Of a stretch of DNA of 64,000 bases, positions 35,095 through 47,799 are shown piece by piece. The translations under genes were made by a program, and so were the position numbers. This stretch comes from Deroplatys truncata (lineage: Eukaryota; Arthropoda; Insecta; Mantodea; Mantidae), in NCBI GenBank assembly GCA_030765065.1, contig CM060975.1, positions 164,024,993 to 164,088,992 of the forward strand, read 5' to 3'. The notes under the pieces were generated by a model. It worked only from the letters and a program-made list of their open reading frames with translations, did not search any database and was not told the DNA's origin. How positions within the stretch are numbered: position 1 is the first letter of the stretch; every line of letters begins with the position of its first letter.

Positions 35095-35575
35095 TGTATA
35101 TCCAAGTTAGTTATGCAAAATTGTATACAATTGAATTAGAATGAAGAGAATTTCGCACGCTATTCACAGAAAATTCAAGATATATATTTTTATAGTTATG
35201 GAAATACTTCATACATGTATCATTTCAATAAAAATTGCTAGCACCATTTTGAGAAAATTCGAAATAGCGAATCTGTTTAGATGTAATGCGTGGGAGAATT
35301 TTCTTGCAAATCCTTGTCTGGCAGACTTAAGCATTGTCTGACTCAAAAGTAAAATTTGGCATTAATCCGACTTTTCATTTTTGATTTGTGCTTTTCAGGC
35401 TCATAGGCGCAAAGGCAGATAGACTAAGAGACAGAAAGACACACACATAGAGGTGTATTATCTATAACGTTTTTAATAAATGGATTTAAAAATGAGTGTT
35501 TGCGGTGAAATTTCGATATTCAATTTTTGGAAGGAATATAGTACCTTTCTACTATAGGTAAATGATAGGTAAAGC
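35095..35575 (-). mobile_element. MITE copy M6, diverged
   Basis: Minus-strand, worn member of the M1 family: GAGAAAATTCGAAATAGCG, GTGGGAGAATTTTCTTGCAAA, ATTAATCCGACTTTTCATTTTTG, then GTTTGCGGTGAAATTTCGATA. The right part lies inside the segmental duplication and is matched at 58100-59460, where a solo LTR interrupts it. Confidence 0.7.
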
Positions 35576-38174
35576 ATATATAGTGTAGCTATAGCTGTAA
35601 ATGACCAGTGTAAACGTCCGTGCTTCAAACTGCCAGCAGAGGGAGCTGCCACACTTGTGCATATACACCTGGAAAACGTTGGACGAAAAGATTGTACCGC
35701 TACAACGGAGGTTCCCAAACTTCCCAATATAAGCAACGAATGGTGTTATGTTTTTAGAACTCAATGGAGAAAACCTACAGGCCCTCATCACTGATTAACA
35801 TATCATAATGGTGATGAGTGTAAGTAGCAGACTAGTGTAAGAACCAATAGAGAAATAAAAAGCATGCTAGTCTGGAGAGACGTTCCTCTATGTGGATAAT
35901 TGAGTGATCGCATATAACAATATTACATCCATAGATAATATGATATAGCAAACAATCTAAGTTGTTTCACTTTATGTCACCATTACATATTATCGACGAT
36001 TGTGTCATATGGAATTTTACGAAATTTCAATAAGGGTAATTGAATGTGTGTCGCAAAAAACGGGCTACTGATCGGTTTTAAAAATAAATGTCATATGTTT
36101 CGATCTATTACAGAAACTGCAATACATAACTTTCTGAGTTTGGCTGACCTTAAGGAAATATGTGAGATGAGACACCCAAGATTGCAATTTTATGTCAGTT
36201 TATTGAAAACGTGCCATTTTATTTTGCTGTAGCAAAATTAGGCTCACTTGGCACTTTAGACAGGGGAACACACAGATGGAGTAACTGTGTAAGATGGCTT
36301 ATTGCTGTTTTATTTGTGTGTACTCTAGAATCTATGGGCGAATTAGTATTTCTGCAAAGAAAGGTTGTGTTTTCTTTGTCCTAGTAAACTGACGGTTAGC
36401 CCGTTATTGAGAACATGGATTCAGTTGTAAACGCACCAAGACATGCCAGGAGTTAGATGTTGACCAGTGAAACCAAACTTCGTCTCTTATGATCGTCCAT
36501 TACATTGTCGTCTCATCCCACCTCTTTCGTTTTGTGCAATGAAGCATTTCCTCTACACTCACTCACTGACGGTTGGTCGCAATGATATGTTACAAGGTAA
36601 CCAACCAAACATTGGAGTTTGGGCAACCCATATCCACATGAGTACGCCACAGCTCCGCGAATAATGCGTGGAGGTAAACCCGCCCTCCCCTGTTTCGCTT
36701 AAGGTTGAGCATCACTGATGTTTACGGTGAGTTCGACTGGGCACATTTCTATGCGCAAGCAAGAACGACCTCCATTAAAGCAAGGAATAGCAGCTCCAAA
36801 ATAAAAAGAATTTAAAAAAGTATTTTAGAATCACTTGGGATAACTTTAAGAGGTTTAAGGACTATGGAATCACTATGGCCAGCGTATTGCTGGGAGCTCA
36901 AGGAAGCTTTAGGATTATGCTCATTTTGAGACAAGACCTTTTGTACCGCTCACAAGGAAATCATGAGCGTTTTCTCATCTAGAGAAAACGACGAGGGTGA
37001 TACGATAAGAAGTGGTAGCTTCAATATGACAATCTTGCGCCCGAGTATTCTTCGCGCATTAGTGTCGAATATGTGTGTGGTTTGAGGATGTCTCCCCTGG
37101 TCTAAGCATTTTGAATTTCTTTTCCTGAAGTCGCTGCGTGGAGCAAATTTCCAGGATGAGGACGAGTTTAAGCTGACAATAGTATTATCTGTATTGATCA
37201 GCGATCGTGTAAGTGTTTGATTTAAGCAATAAATACTCGATAAAATAATTCAGATTTACCACCAATTAGGCATTGAAAAATAGTAATTTCGTTGCATAAA
37301 ATTGACTGTAATTAATAATTCATAGTATAAGAAGTATTTCAACGCTAAATTTGTAACGGAATTCCGTAAAGACCCTCGTTTTAAGCTGAAGCGTAACTAA
37401 ATATTTTATTCTATTAATGGTAATTCATATTACGGATAATTCAAAAGGGAAAAATAAGACTTCTAAACTGATTACAATTATAATCACAACTCAGTCAGAT
37501 ATGAAAGAGACGCAACATTGAAAATTACTTACGGCTTTAAGCACAAATTGTAAAAGGAACAAGCTCTAGGAATCTGTTTATCATGTATGAAAACATAGTT
37601 TAATTAACAGTTTGACAATTTACGTGGAAAAGCTTTTCCTTGGTTCGTCAGAAAATACATAGATATATACGAATATTCTTCAGGGAACCCATATGCTATG
37701 TTTTTGCTGCTTTGACAGGATCAAAAACTCTCCTCTCGTTTAACAACAGTACGAGCTCAATTCTGGTTGAAAAATCATGGTTAATATGGACCAACATCAT
37801 AATAGCAAGATGTAACTTTATTCACACCGGAAGCATGCATGATAAATGCATCTTAATATAGAAATAGCTATCTCATGGGGTAGCGTTCAACCCGTACTCT
37901 GGTAGATAGGGTAAACAGATCATTACTGTTTACCTAGAATTTTGATAACTAATTGGGCATTAGCAAACAGCACCAAAACCTACACGAAGTACTTATGAAA
38001 GGACACAACCATTTGTTGTTAATTAGTTAATATTATTTCTGTATTAATTACAGTATAATATATTTTCAATGGAGTCGACAATACCAAGTAGATTAACTCC
38101 AGATGTTGTACTAAATCAGGTCCTTTAAAAGGGTATAACACATGTAAATATATTAAGTAATTTGTACAAAATAA

Positions 38175-38180
38175 TTTATT
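38175..38180 (-). terminator. Polyadenylation signal of gene 2
   Basis: AATAAA on the minus strand about 90 bases past the stop codon. The same signal is kept at 62550-62555 in gene 3. Confidence 0.7.
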
Positions 38181-38270
38181 GGCATAAAGCGTATTACATA
38201 ACATATTTACAATAATCTTATTCCAGGCTAATGGCAGTGTCGACTTAATGACAGCTAACTGTTGCTCATC

Positions 38271-38528
38271 TTAGTAAGGTCCTTCCAGCCCTCCTCTCTG
38301 TTGAGGTCCGCCACGAGCATAGCCTCCAGCGCCGGTGTCCTCGTAACGAATTCTGGGCTTGTAACCCTCAGGGTCAGCTTCATACTCTACAATCTGGAGT
38401 CGGCCATCGGGAAGAAGTACTCGGTAAGAACCCTGAGCCTGCTCATCCTGACGGGCTTCTTCCTGAGAGAATGCGGCCCCAGATTGAGCATCCTCAACTT
38501 CGTAGGAGAATTCGTAATTTGCTGGTTC
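38271..38528 (-). CDS. Gene 2, exon 3: RR chitin-binding domain
   Basis: Acceptor CGCAG before GAACCAGC. 85 residues and TAA. It differs from the gene 3 exon at only 4 of 258 bases and one residue (Asp for Asn after EYEA). Confidence 0.94.
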   Translation of the reverse strand, partial: EPANYEFSYEVEDAQSGAAFSQEEARQDEQAQGSYRVLLPDGRLQIVEYEADPEGYKPRIRYEDTGAGGYARGGPQQRGGLEGPY

Positions 38529-40861
38529 CTGCGAAACATAAATTGGATGGTTCACCTTTGTGCACTGTTAAAGTGAAGGGGAAATGAATTTAAACGAGTG
38601 AGGAAACACTGAAGCAGCACTACAGTTATTTTCATAGAAATTCTTTAGTTCTATGACTATCAAAATTCTGAGCAAGTTCTGAATGGTTTCCTTCCAAAAC
38701 ATACTGTCTGTGAGTGTAGGAAAAACGATCAAAAATATAAACAATTTCCTTGGAATGATTTTTGCTGTTCATTAATTTCAGCGCACATGTTGCTTAGAGA
38801 ACTATGGGCTTAATGAGAGACAACAATTAATACGATATCTGTTGATCCAATCCATGAACACAAAAAGTAGTATTACTTACGGCCAAGTCAGCCTCGCGAG
38901 CCATGTTCCTTGCATAAGCTGCAGCATAACCACCATCAGCAGAATAAATCGAGTTCGCAGGAACTCCGTATTGTGTTGAGAGAGCGCCAAATCTACCTGA
39001 AGCGATAGGAACGCCATACTGATTGGAAGGCGCACCGCCAAAAGCTCTGCTTGAAGGGGCGGGAGCACCATACTGAGCTGACAGAGCACCATTGAAGGAT
39101 CTTCCAGAGGAAGAAGGAACGCCATAGCGCGTTGAGAGAGCGCCACCAAAACGAGCTGAAGCACCACCGAAGCGAGATGAAGCTGAAGGAGCACCATATC
39201 GTGAAGACAGCGCGCCATTGAAAGAACGGCTTGATCCAGAAGTACCAAAACCGCTCAGAACTCCAGATGCGCCACCGACACGAGCTGAAAAAGCAGGGGC
39301 GCCATATTGGCTAGATGGGATACCACCAAAAGAACGGGCAGAAGCAGATGGGACGCCATATTGGGTTGAAGGAGCTCCACTAAAACGGCCCGCAGCAACC
39401 CCAGGTGCACCATACTGAGTGGAAAGAGCTCGATTTGCGATGATAGGAGAACCATACTGGCTGTCAGGTGTTCGAGCTCCGTTCTGGCTGGGTGGCAAGT
39501 AAGAATTTGGTACCGGAGGTTCTGCAAGAACGCCAGCAAGAGTTACTGAGATGACAAGAAGCAGCATCTGTAAAATAAATAATGTATAATTAGTAACATG
39601 TCAGTCAAATGAGCGACAATTTCACTCTGTTTAGAAACAGCTTACTTTATATACATAATTATAATTTTTAAATCCTAGAACGACACAGAAGCAGAGCACG
39701 TTGGAGGCACCAATTAAACTTCAAGGAAGCCATAATAAAATTTCCGAAAGTGACTGTTCATAGCTTATGCGATTAGCCATAAATAGAGAAAGTTTTCTCA
39801 AGCAGTTCGTATTTACAATACGTTTCCACGGATCCTCAGGAATGGGCTACACTTAATTAAATATATTGCCGCTATTACGGTGAGGTTAATTGAATTATGT
39901 AGTCAAGGCTAAAAAAGTTTCCTTGATCTTCCACATGTGGTAGTTATGTGTCATGGTTCTCTCGGAGCAACTCTTCACTCTGTCTCATCTCCAGTGATTT
40001 TTATTTGTTTAATTTGTCTTTACGGAACGAGACAATTTAGTTAACGAGACTTTAAAGATTATTTTTTAGTGAAAGCACGAACTCTAGATGTAAATAACAC
40101 CGAATGTCTGTACAACAGAATAAAAAATTACCACTCCGCAAATATCTCTCATAATAACTTTACAGGATTTTTCACATACTGCGATGTGTTTCTGTGTGGA
40201 GCGCTATGTTGTGGATCTTAGAAGGAGAGTTTAATCCCAACTCTATTTTTTAGAACATTGGAAACCTTTTTAATATCTAATACTTTATAGTCAGCGAGAA
40301 TTAACTTTGCTATGTAGATTGTTAACGACGATGCCTCTTGTGCCTTTCTTCAATGTCAAAAGCTAATCGTATTTCGCTGGAATGCAAGATGTCTGAAATA
40401 TTAAACCTCGACTAGACAGAGTTTATAAACGTCAAATAAATAATATTAGGCCATCCTTCAATAATAAATGCGAGGGATGCATTTTCTGCCCTGCACAATA
40501 GCAATAATTAGTCAAGCTTTCTCGGTTTAACCAAATTCCAAAGTATTAAGCAGCAGGTTTTGTTAGATTTAAAAAAAATAGGACAACCTGAACCCACATT
40601 TCTTTAAATGTTTGTGCATTATTTCGGGAGTTTTGCGTGACTGTTTTACAATAATTTAGTCAACATTGATTTGTAGGAAAAATAAAAATGGAAATAAGAA
40701 ATATAGTGTTAAAACTCTTTCATTCGATAAAACTGAAAACTGAAATATAAAACACACTTGTTGAGATTTGGCAGACTCGAAGTTTAAGCATTTTTATTTT
40801 CTCTAATACGTATCTAGCAAAATTCCATCACGAGATATTATGAAGCTCCCGAATCCAAGAA

Positions 40862-40914
<53 letters not shown>

Positions 40915-43347
40915 AGCATAACAGAAAAAAGAAAACTGGCAGTGGCTTCCAAAATGCTATTCAGTTGTCCCTCATAATGCCATTGAAAGCGTATGAAACT
41001 GTATCATGTATCCCCCTTGTACCTACGTCTAAATCTGTAATGGAATCAATTCTGCAACCGTTTATCTCGATTAATGCGAAGTAGTTAGAAAATAAGCATT
41101 TGTAAAATAGTTTGCTAAGGCTATATCAAAATAAACGATAGTGGATAAGGAAGTCAAATATTGTTTTCCTCTGAAGTATCCTTATTTTCGTTTTTCTAGA
41201 ACCCAAGTGTAAGTTTGGAAAGACAATATGTTACAATTTCCAAAAATTAATGGAGTATAAACCACCTAGTTTATAATTGGCTAACATTGAGCTTGCGAGT
41301 TTTGTGAATTTTTACCTTTAAGTTGTATCTGTATTATTTCATTAAGCACACTCGTAGAGCTACACCAGCTGTTTGTTAAATTTATATTTGTATTAAATGG
41401 ACAACAATGTTCGCAGAAATGGGAAAAAAAGAGCGAATATGAATTATGCACCTGATTAAACATATTTCATAAATGTTGTAAAACGCCATATAATGTAGGA
41501 AAATGCAAAAAATAAGTAAAACAGAAGAATAAATTTGAACTACCTAAACAATGCGGGGACGCGTAAACCCTTGACCTTTCTTAGAGAATGCTTTTTACTT
41601 TCTCTACGAAGTATATAGCAGGTAGAGAAGCATTGCAATCCACCTAAAAATACGATACCGAAATTTAGCCAGATGTAAAAGTTCTGAGGCTCCCTGAATC
41701 CAAAAAGAGCATTTTTGGAAACATGCTCGTGTGTGTGTGTGTGTCGGGCTATAAAAAATATAACTCAAAAACGAATCGGATAAATACCAAACTGGTATTC
41801 GAGTTCAGGATGCGACACGAAAATTTTCAAGAAAATCCCCACCCCAACTACCCTTCACATGGAGTATATTTTCTTCCGAAGTCGCGGGTTCAAACCCGGC
41901 GGAGGGCGATGGATTTTTTCGGGCGTAAAAATCCTTAGCAAATCCTTCCTTCGGAAGGGAAGTAAAGCGGGTGGTCACATGTCGAAGATTTACGGCACGT
42001 AAAACAACCTCAAACCTGATAAAGAGGCCTCTGAGAAAAATTTCCCGTCTTTCATGCCCAATATAGAATGGGACGCTAGAACTGTAGTAGTTAAAGGGCG
42101 GAGTATTTTGATTTTCTAAAAAAATGTCTATAACGAGTTTTATTAACATACCATGTTTGAAATATATTTTTTTACAAACAAAATGTATATCTTGACTATT
42201 CTGGGAATAGCCGTTGAAGTGCTCATCATTGGGAAGAAATTTTGTACAACATTCAGTAACTAGTAAACGTTAAGCGACAAGCGAAAACATACCATACAAA
42301 AAAGGTAGATCTATTTAAACACACAGTTTGCTTAAAATAAGTATTTGTGGCATAGCCGTTTCTGAGATATCCGTTATTAAAGGTTCGAATTCTTCAATAC
42401 TATCTTTCATTTGAAATCCCATCCATTTTCAGTTGTTTCTCGCGATTGCATGAAAACAATGTGGAATTTTAAGACCAGCATATAGCGTTCAGTTTTACAC
42501 GACCGGCCCCATAGCTCAGTCGATAGAGTATCTGCCTGATGTGCGAGGGTTTTTGGGTTCGATTCCCGACTGGAAAAGTAGGAATTTTTATCTAGCCAAG
42601 ATTATTTCCAATTCTCTACAGAGCTGACAGGAGAAAATGAGTTAACAGTATTGTCAATAGGCAATACCTCCCAAGGAGAGTCCGCCGATAAGACCAATGT
42701 AGTTAACCCCCCCAACAAAATTAATTTTTAAACATTTATTTATTAAGGTTTATTTAGATTAAATGTAGTAGATAGAAAAATAGGCTTTAATAAAAATAGT
42801 TTGTATATCCATTAATACAGATAGAGGATAGAGAATGTCATGTGTATCACATCAGATCTTATTTGTTTCTTCTAGTTTTGATATGCCTTTTACCCCTAAA
42901 ACCATAATGTTTTAAATGCTAGTGATATTAGGGACAAAGGCACAAGGTTTGCAAACACATCCTGTTTTTTAAATACACAGCTGCTTCTCTTTTGTTATAA
43001 CTAAAGCCTGTTCTTTAATATTTAATATTTCGAGGCGTGCTGAAATTTTACGTTTCAGAAAAGATATATTCTTCGGTTCTCGGTTCTTAAGCAGCACACA
43101 AGTCTTGATACTGGTTTGTAGATTAAATTGTTACATTTGTAATAAAAATAATTATTTTATATAAGTTTAGGACCTCGCATCAGTTTTTGTGCAAACTTTT
43201 GGAACTTCAACTGTGTTTTCAAAATCATATCACAGAATAATTCTGCTGTTAATAAGAGGTGCTTAAGTGTTAACAAGATATTATCAGAAGCGTAAGAGTA
43301 TGAAGATCAATTAGGAAGAATCCTTATGAAATGCTCACCTTAGCCAT
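38271..43347 (-). CDS. Pro-resilin-like cuticle protein, gene 2 (three exons)
   Basis: Minus-strand gene. Coding exons: 43339-43347, 38881-39567 and 38271-38528, all phase 0, 317 residues. Exon 1 encodes MAK; exon 2 opens MLLLVISVTLAGVLA, so the first intron (about 3.8 kb) splits the signal peptide. The mature start EPPVPNSYLPPSQ is strikingly like the N-terminus of Drosophila resilin as I recall it. The elastic region has nine Q/RYG(A/V/S)P motifs set in Ser/Ala/Gly/Phe-rich spacers such as SGRSFNGAL. The last exon is an RR-2-type domain of the resilin type (EPANYEFSYEVEDAQSG, then VLLPDGRLQIVEYEAD, GYKPRIRYE) with a GGYARGG tail. Expected role: an elastic, chitin-bound, dityrosine cross-linked cuticle protein. 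The near twin is gene 3. Confidence 0.9.
38881..39567 (-). CDS. Gene 2, exon 2: signal peptide core and YGAP repeats
   Basis: Acceptor TATTTTACAG before ATGCTGCTTCTT; donor GTAAGTAATA after GACTTGGCC. 229 codons, the same length as in gene 3, with 11 residue differences. The YG-P motifs recur every 15-25 residues. Confidence 0.94.
39651..41590. other. First intron of gene 2, part without recognised elements
   Basis: AT-rich intron sequence. The only distinct item is the GT run at 40864-40912. Confidence 0.55.
40864..40912. repeat. (GT)24 microsatellite
   Basis: An unbroken run of about 24 GT dinucleotides in the first intron of gene 2; likely polymorphic. Confidence 0.97.
41868..42105 (+). 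mobile_element. SINE-A copy nested in MITE M7
   Basis: Starts within the tRNA-like part (CGGGTTCAAACCCGGCGGAGG contains an intact box B) and keeps the CCTTCCTTCGGAAGG palindrome and GAATGGGACGCTAGAAC. Imperfect repeats GGAGTATATTTT and GGAGTATTTT flank it and may be the target-site duplication. The box A half is missing. Confidence 0.78.
42500..42715 (+). mobile_element. SINE-D, tRNA-derived, nested in MITE M7
   Basis: The head GGCCCCATAGCTCAGTCG with box A and TTGGGTTCGATTCCCGAC with box B look nearly like an intact tRNA. About 130 bases follow, including GAGCTGACAGGAGAAAATGAG and a CAATA/CAATACC stretch. The pairing of the acceptor stem is poor and the body is SINE-like, so I do not call a tRNA gene. 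Confidence 0.65.
43339..43347 (-). CDS. Gene 2, coding exon 1 (MAK)
   Basis: ATGGCTAAG followed by donor GTGAGC on the minus strand. It lies 71 bases from a TATA box and joins in frame to exon 2 at 39567. Same size, phase and promoter spacing as exon 1 of gene 1. Confidence 0.75.
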
Positions 43348-43417
43348 AGCTGATTGTTGTGTTCTTGTAGCTAGTAGCTATGGAAGACTGAGATATCGAT
43401 AAAGATTTTCATGAGCA

Positions 43418-43425
43418 TTTATATA
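43418..43425 (-). promoter_or_regulatory. TATA box of gene 2
   Basis: TATATAAA on the minus strand. An initiator-like CTCAGTC lies about 30 bases downstream (43384-43390). Confidence 0.7.
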
Positions 43426-43465
43426 GTGCAACTGGGGCATCGGGTGATGGCCAAAACTGTTGACC

Positions 43466-43478
43466 CCAAAGGGTGGGG
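43466..43478 (-). promoter_or_regulatory. Shared promoter motif CCCCACCCTTTGG, gene 2
   Basis: The exact 13-mer also found upstream of gene 1 (25874-25886), same orientation relative to transcription, 40 bases from the TATA box. It is a candidate common control site. Confidence 0.5.
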
Positions 43479-43850
43479 GAGAGGAAGAACAAGTTCACAT
43501 ATTAAAACTGGATTACCTCTGGGACGACGCCACGATGGGTTGTGAGGACCACACACTCCCATCTTGTTGCGTCATCGGTAGAATGATTGCAACTTTCATT
43601 GCCGCAGATCCGTTCATGGCATAAGAAGATTCGACAGCTCCCGGTTCTTAGTGGGCATTCCATTCATACTCTAACGGAACGAATCTTTTATCAACATCTA
43701 CTCTAGAGATGAAGCGGAAGCGGATATTGGCCCTAGTGTTAGGGACCACCGAAGAGGTGAACCTTTTTATTTGTGGCACCTTATTTGAACGCAATGGCCT
43801 TAAAGCCTAAGCCTAGCGTCAGTTTTTTAAACCTTTTTGCTCTATGCAAA

Positions 43851-44605
43851 AGGGCCCCCTGAATCCAAATAAGCGATTTTTGGAAACTTGTCCGTGTGTG
43901 TGTCTGTCTGTGTATCTCTGAACATAACTCAAAAACGAAAAGTCGATAAATACCAAACTTGGTATTTAGGTTCAATACCTTTCAAAGATGCAACACGAAG
44001 ATGTTAAACAAAATCCCCCATCCTACAATACCTATTACATGGAACATTTTTGTAAATTTTCGACTTTCTAAAAGATGGCTCTAAAGATTTCGATTAAAAT
44101 ACCACATATGAAAGATGTTTATATGACAAATAAATGTATTTCTTAACATTTCGGGGAATAGCCTCTGAAGTTCTCGAGATTTGGAAGCAATTTTGTATAA
44201 TCTTCTATAACTGGTAAAAGTTGAGCGATAGACGAAAGGATGCTACACAAATCTCACTAAAACACACAATTTATTTAACATAAGTTTTTTGTGGCATAAG
44301 CCGTTTCTGAGATATCCGTTATTAAAGATTCGAATTGTTAATTTCTTGGCCGTTCCCTTAAAAGTCCTTTCAAAATTCAATTGTTTTTCGCGATTGCATG
44401 GAAACAGTATGGAATTTTAAGGCCAACGTATAGCGTCCAGTTCTTAAACATTTGAATATCGCTGTTCTCTTTGTATTTATAACAAATGTGTGATGTAGCT
44501 ATTTCTGCAAAGGTTTATTTACATTAAAGTATAGTAGGTAGAAAGATAAGGTTAAGTATAAATAATTTGTATACCCACTAATAAACGATAGAGGGTAGAG
44601 AAACT
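43851..44605 (+). mobile_element. MITE copy M8, left end missing
   Basis: Member of the M1 family without its left inverted end. It opens inside the body at CCCTGAATCCAAATAAGCG, holds ACCAAACTTGGTATTTAGG and TTCGCGATTGCATGGAAAC, and ends GGGTAGAGAAACT. It lies about 370 bases upstream of the gene 2 promoter. Confidence 0.8.
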
Positions 44606-45198
44606 CATGTGAATGTATAACATAAAAATTTCTGTATTTAATTATTTGGACCAGGAAATGGGAATCCGCTAAAATGTCTAGAGATTAGAAAAGATATCCA
44701 AATTTTTGTGCATACCTCACAACATATTACCTTGCAATTTTCTAATTTTTATTAAAATTTTGAAGAATAGTTTTGCGATACCTGACTATGAATTATGTTC
44801 CTAATGAAGTTCTCTGCGGAAAGAGCTTATAGATGTTAATGAAAGCAATGAGCATATAGCATGAGGTTTACAAATCCACTTCGCAACGCCAAATAAGACA
44901 ACTGTCATCGAAATAAATTGCATTCCACATAATATTGGGCTTGAATTTTAGAATATTTGACTTATTTAATTTATATTGCTTATGATGTGACCAGTTGTAT
45001 TTGCCATGTTTTAAAGTAAGCAAAAAATGTAACAAGGTTAGAAAATTAGTCGTAGGCTGCTATGGTAGTTTATAAAAAGCGTTCTAAAATTTGTGTAGTT
45101 AAAATTTATCTATATAGTTATGTAAGTATAAACATATTAAGTTAATTGGTTCAGTAGTCGTTGCTTGCAGACGGTAAACGTGACACGAATGCTCAAAT

Positions 45199-45490
45199 GC
45201 TCAACCGAGGCGCCGTGGTCGAATGGTATCCCAGGGACCCGCATGTGGGATTTGTGGTGGACAAACGGGCGTCTGGACGGATTTTCTCCGGGTTCTCCGG
45301 TTACCCCCGCCATTCATTCCACCAACTGCTCCATCACCTTTCCTTTCATCCATTTCGCCGTCATTTCGTTTCATTTACTTCCTTCAGACATTCTGTCTGC
45401 TCCATGAGAGTGTCTGCTCCTCGTCGAGTCTCTGACCCCAGGCACCCGCTTGTAAGTCCTGGGGGGGTGTAAGTCCTACATAAGATGAGG
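45199..45490 (+). mobile_element. SINE-E, GC-rich, tRNA-like head
   Basis: Head GAGGCGCCGTGGTCGAATGG with a box A-like stretch, then GC-rich body (TTCTCCGGGTTCTCCGG, CCCCAGGCACCCGC) and a tail of GTAAATGAATG repeats. The block is much richer in GC than its flanks. Clean target-site duplications are not seen, so the ends are approximate. Confidence 0.5.
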
Positions 45491-45499
45491 TAAATGAAT

Positions 45500-47790
45500 G
45501 TTCTATAGTAAATGAATGAATCAACCCTCTGAATTCTTAGTGTATCTGCTATAAAATGTATATTGAAGCTATTTATGCCAACATCGGGATTAACAGGAAG
45601 TGAATAATATATACGATAAGCTTTTGTATAAAATATTTTGGGACAGATGTGAAAATAAATGCTATTGGCTAGACATGTTCTGCGATTGTAAAACATCGGT
45701 GTTCTTTTTATCCCTCTTTCTTATGTTCTTATTGTAGTACATTTACACACCACTACGTTCGGACATTCATATAAATGAAGAAAAAAGAAACATTAGTCAT
45801 TAGGTATTCTATTTTTATGGAAATTAAAAGACTGTGGTCATCCGAATCCTTTCATCTTTGTCCGAAACTATATTTTATTCTTCCTTGACCATGTTAAGAG
45901 TGTCCTTTACAATTTCCCCCCGTATATAATTCTTTACAGTTTTCAACCGTCTCTCGTGCTATAAACTGGGTTAGGTTTAATCCAGAATATGAATGGCAGT
46001 GATACTGATTTAATCCGAAACAGTGAACGTGGGTTTTAACTCATCACTGAAGGGCCATGATGTACGGAGGTGACAATAAATCACACGGAAGTGATACGCT
46101 GTGCTTGTGTAAAATTCTTCATGGAGAGAAACCTAAAACTCTCAATTCATCTAGCTTTAGTTAATTGCTAGCTGAAAATAATAATATTAATAATAATAAA
46201 GTAGCTATAAAAACTGGGATGTTAAACTTCCAGAAAGATTATCTTTGCACAAATGAGGAAATAATGGCTTATATGTGCTTTTCAATACATTTGCATCTTC
46301 TGATATTTGTGTGATAGCAAACATGCGGGATCAAACATCTGGTATTTTTAAAATTACAAGAAAATCACATGGAGGTGAAAAATAATTTAGTTTCTAAGTA
46401 TCAGTATTTCTCATCCCCAAAAGATTATTTTCAATACGTTTCTTTTAATTGTTATACTTTCTCTCTTTGTAAATCCTTCTAACGCATAAATACTTATATT
46501 ACAACACTTCCAATGAATTGAACTGTAATCAGAACAATATATATCGTCAACTCTTAAAGGAATTCAACTTAATCTCATTTCCAATTGTAGAATAGCCGCT
46601 GAACAATTATTCCCATATAAACTTATAAATGGCCTGTTATACAACGAAGGATTACTTGATCAAATATATTTAATGCCAGTAAAACACATTTCAGAAAACC
46701 ACAACTACTCGAATTTAGGACAATTAAAACGTCAACACATAAAATCTCCCCTGTTTTAAGGTTGTACTCTAAATACAATGATAAACAAGAATAGAGTCGG
46801 ACCATAGATTTTCTTATAAATAATTTAAGAAAAAGTGAAACATAGAAATAAATTGCAAATGATTTTTACTTATATTATTTATGATTGTACTTGTTATCAT
46901 TATCCATATGGCATTCTCCTGTCTTTAATAATAATATTTGTATTGTTTGCTTTTAATCTTTGTATTTTTTTCTTCTCTTTTTAAATTATGTTGCTTTGTT
47001 ATATTTGTATTTGCATATTTGCATATTTAATGTAGCTACTGTAATTAAAGTATTGCTCTGTTTTAGCACAAAGTAAACAAATGAATAAAAAAGTAGAATG
47101 CAAACCAAAAGACTTCTTCGATAAGGCGGTTTACAAGAATAGTTACACTGTACGGATTTTACATTTTGCCCATTATATGTAACACTAGTAAAAAGAACAT
47201 TTAGATTACATCTGAATTACAATATACCATGTGAGTCAGCTGTTCCTACGATTTTGGAAGAGAGGCACCCTTCAATTCGCAGTTTAGCTTTAAGACCATT
47301 TTCTTGGCTTACAAATGCATTAACTGACGTTTCTAGATAGAGAAGGCTCAACATTCAGCGGAAAAGTGGTTTAAGGGACATAAGGTACTCCGCACTAAAG
47401 TACAATTCAACATACGACTCATTTACTGACAAGCAGATTCCGGAATTCCAACAGATTTGAAAAACTTTTACGTTACAATGTACATAGTTAGTCAACACCC
47501 CTGTGGTAAAATGGACCAATCATATGTGATCAGTAAGGCTCGGATAGTTATGGATTAAAAAACGTGAAATATGTATGTAATTATGCGGTTTGAAACAGCA
47601 ATATATGCATTAACAACCTAGAAAATATGTGCTATCCAAAATCTCACAAAAATGGTGAAATAATTTTTAAAAATTGCCATTGTGAGTTCATTTAATATTC
47701 TTTATATTGGAAAATATAATTATAATCCACCAAAGTAATAAATTAATGTAAAACTCATCGAATTAGTGGACTGGAACAGCTGCTGCTGAA
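45500..47790. other. No gene seen
   Basis: AT-rich intergenic sequence without a supported frame or a repeat shared with the rest of the window. Confidence 0.5.
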
Positions 47791-47799
47791 GTGAACTTA

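Larger units (their letters stand above)
35245..39650. repeat. Segmental duplication block 1
   Basis: This block matches 58100-64000 along its length in the same orientation, about 23-24 kb apart. The match covers the diverged MITE, intergenic sequence (for example AGCATATATAGTGTAGCTATAGCTG at 35574 and 59797, listed here as a landmark only), both 3' exons of a pro-resilin-like gene and about 80 bases past exon 2. Intergenic parts differ by many substitutions and indels; exons are nearly identical. It continues past the window edge in block 2, so its full length is unknown. Confidence 0.85.
41597..42838 (+). mobile_element. MITE copy M7 with two nested SINEs
   Basis: Plus-strand member of the M1 family in the first intron of gene 2. 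It opens ACTTTCTCTACG and closes GAGGATAGAGAATGT. Its body is split by a SINE-A (41868-42105) and by another tRNA-headed element (42500-42715). Between them the family landmarks continue in order, including TCTCGCGATTGCATGAAAAC (about 42437). The part right of the second SINE lacks about 40 bases of the family sequence. Confidence 0.8.

Noticed and set aside
38877-39539. Additional open frames over gene 2 exon 2
   Set aside because: Shadows of the biased codon use of the YGAP repeats; the frame with signal peptide and correct splice phase is the real one. The same holds for 63240-63971.
42512-42580. tRNA gene candidate
   Set aside because: Boxes A and B are good, but stems pair poorly and a SINE body follows; the element is nested in a MITE.
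45161-45472. Open frame of 103 codons
   Set aside because: Falls within the GC-rich SINE-E; overlapping frames of similar length exist in other phases.
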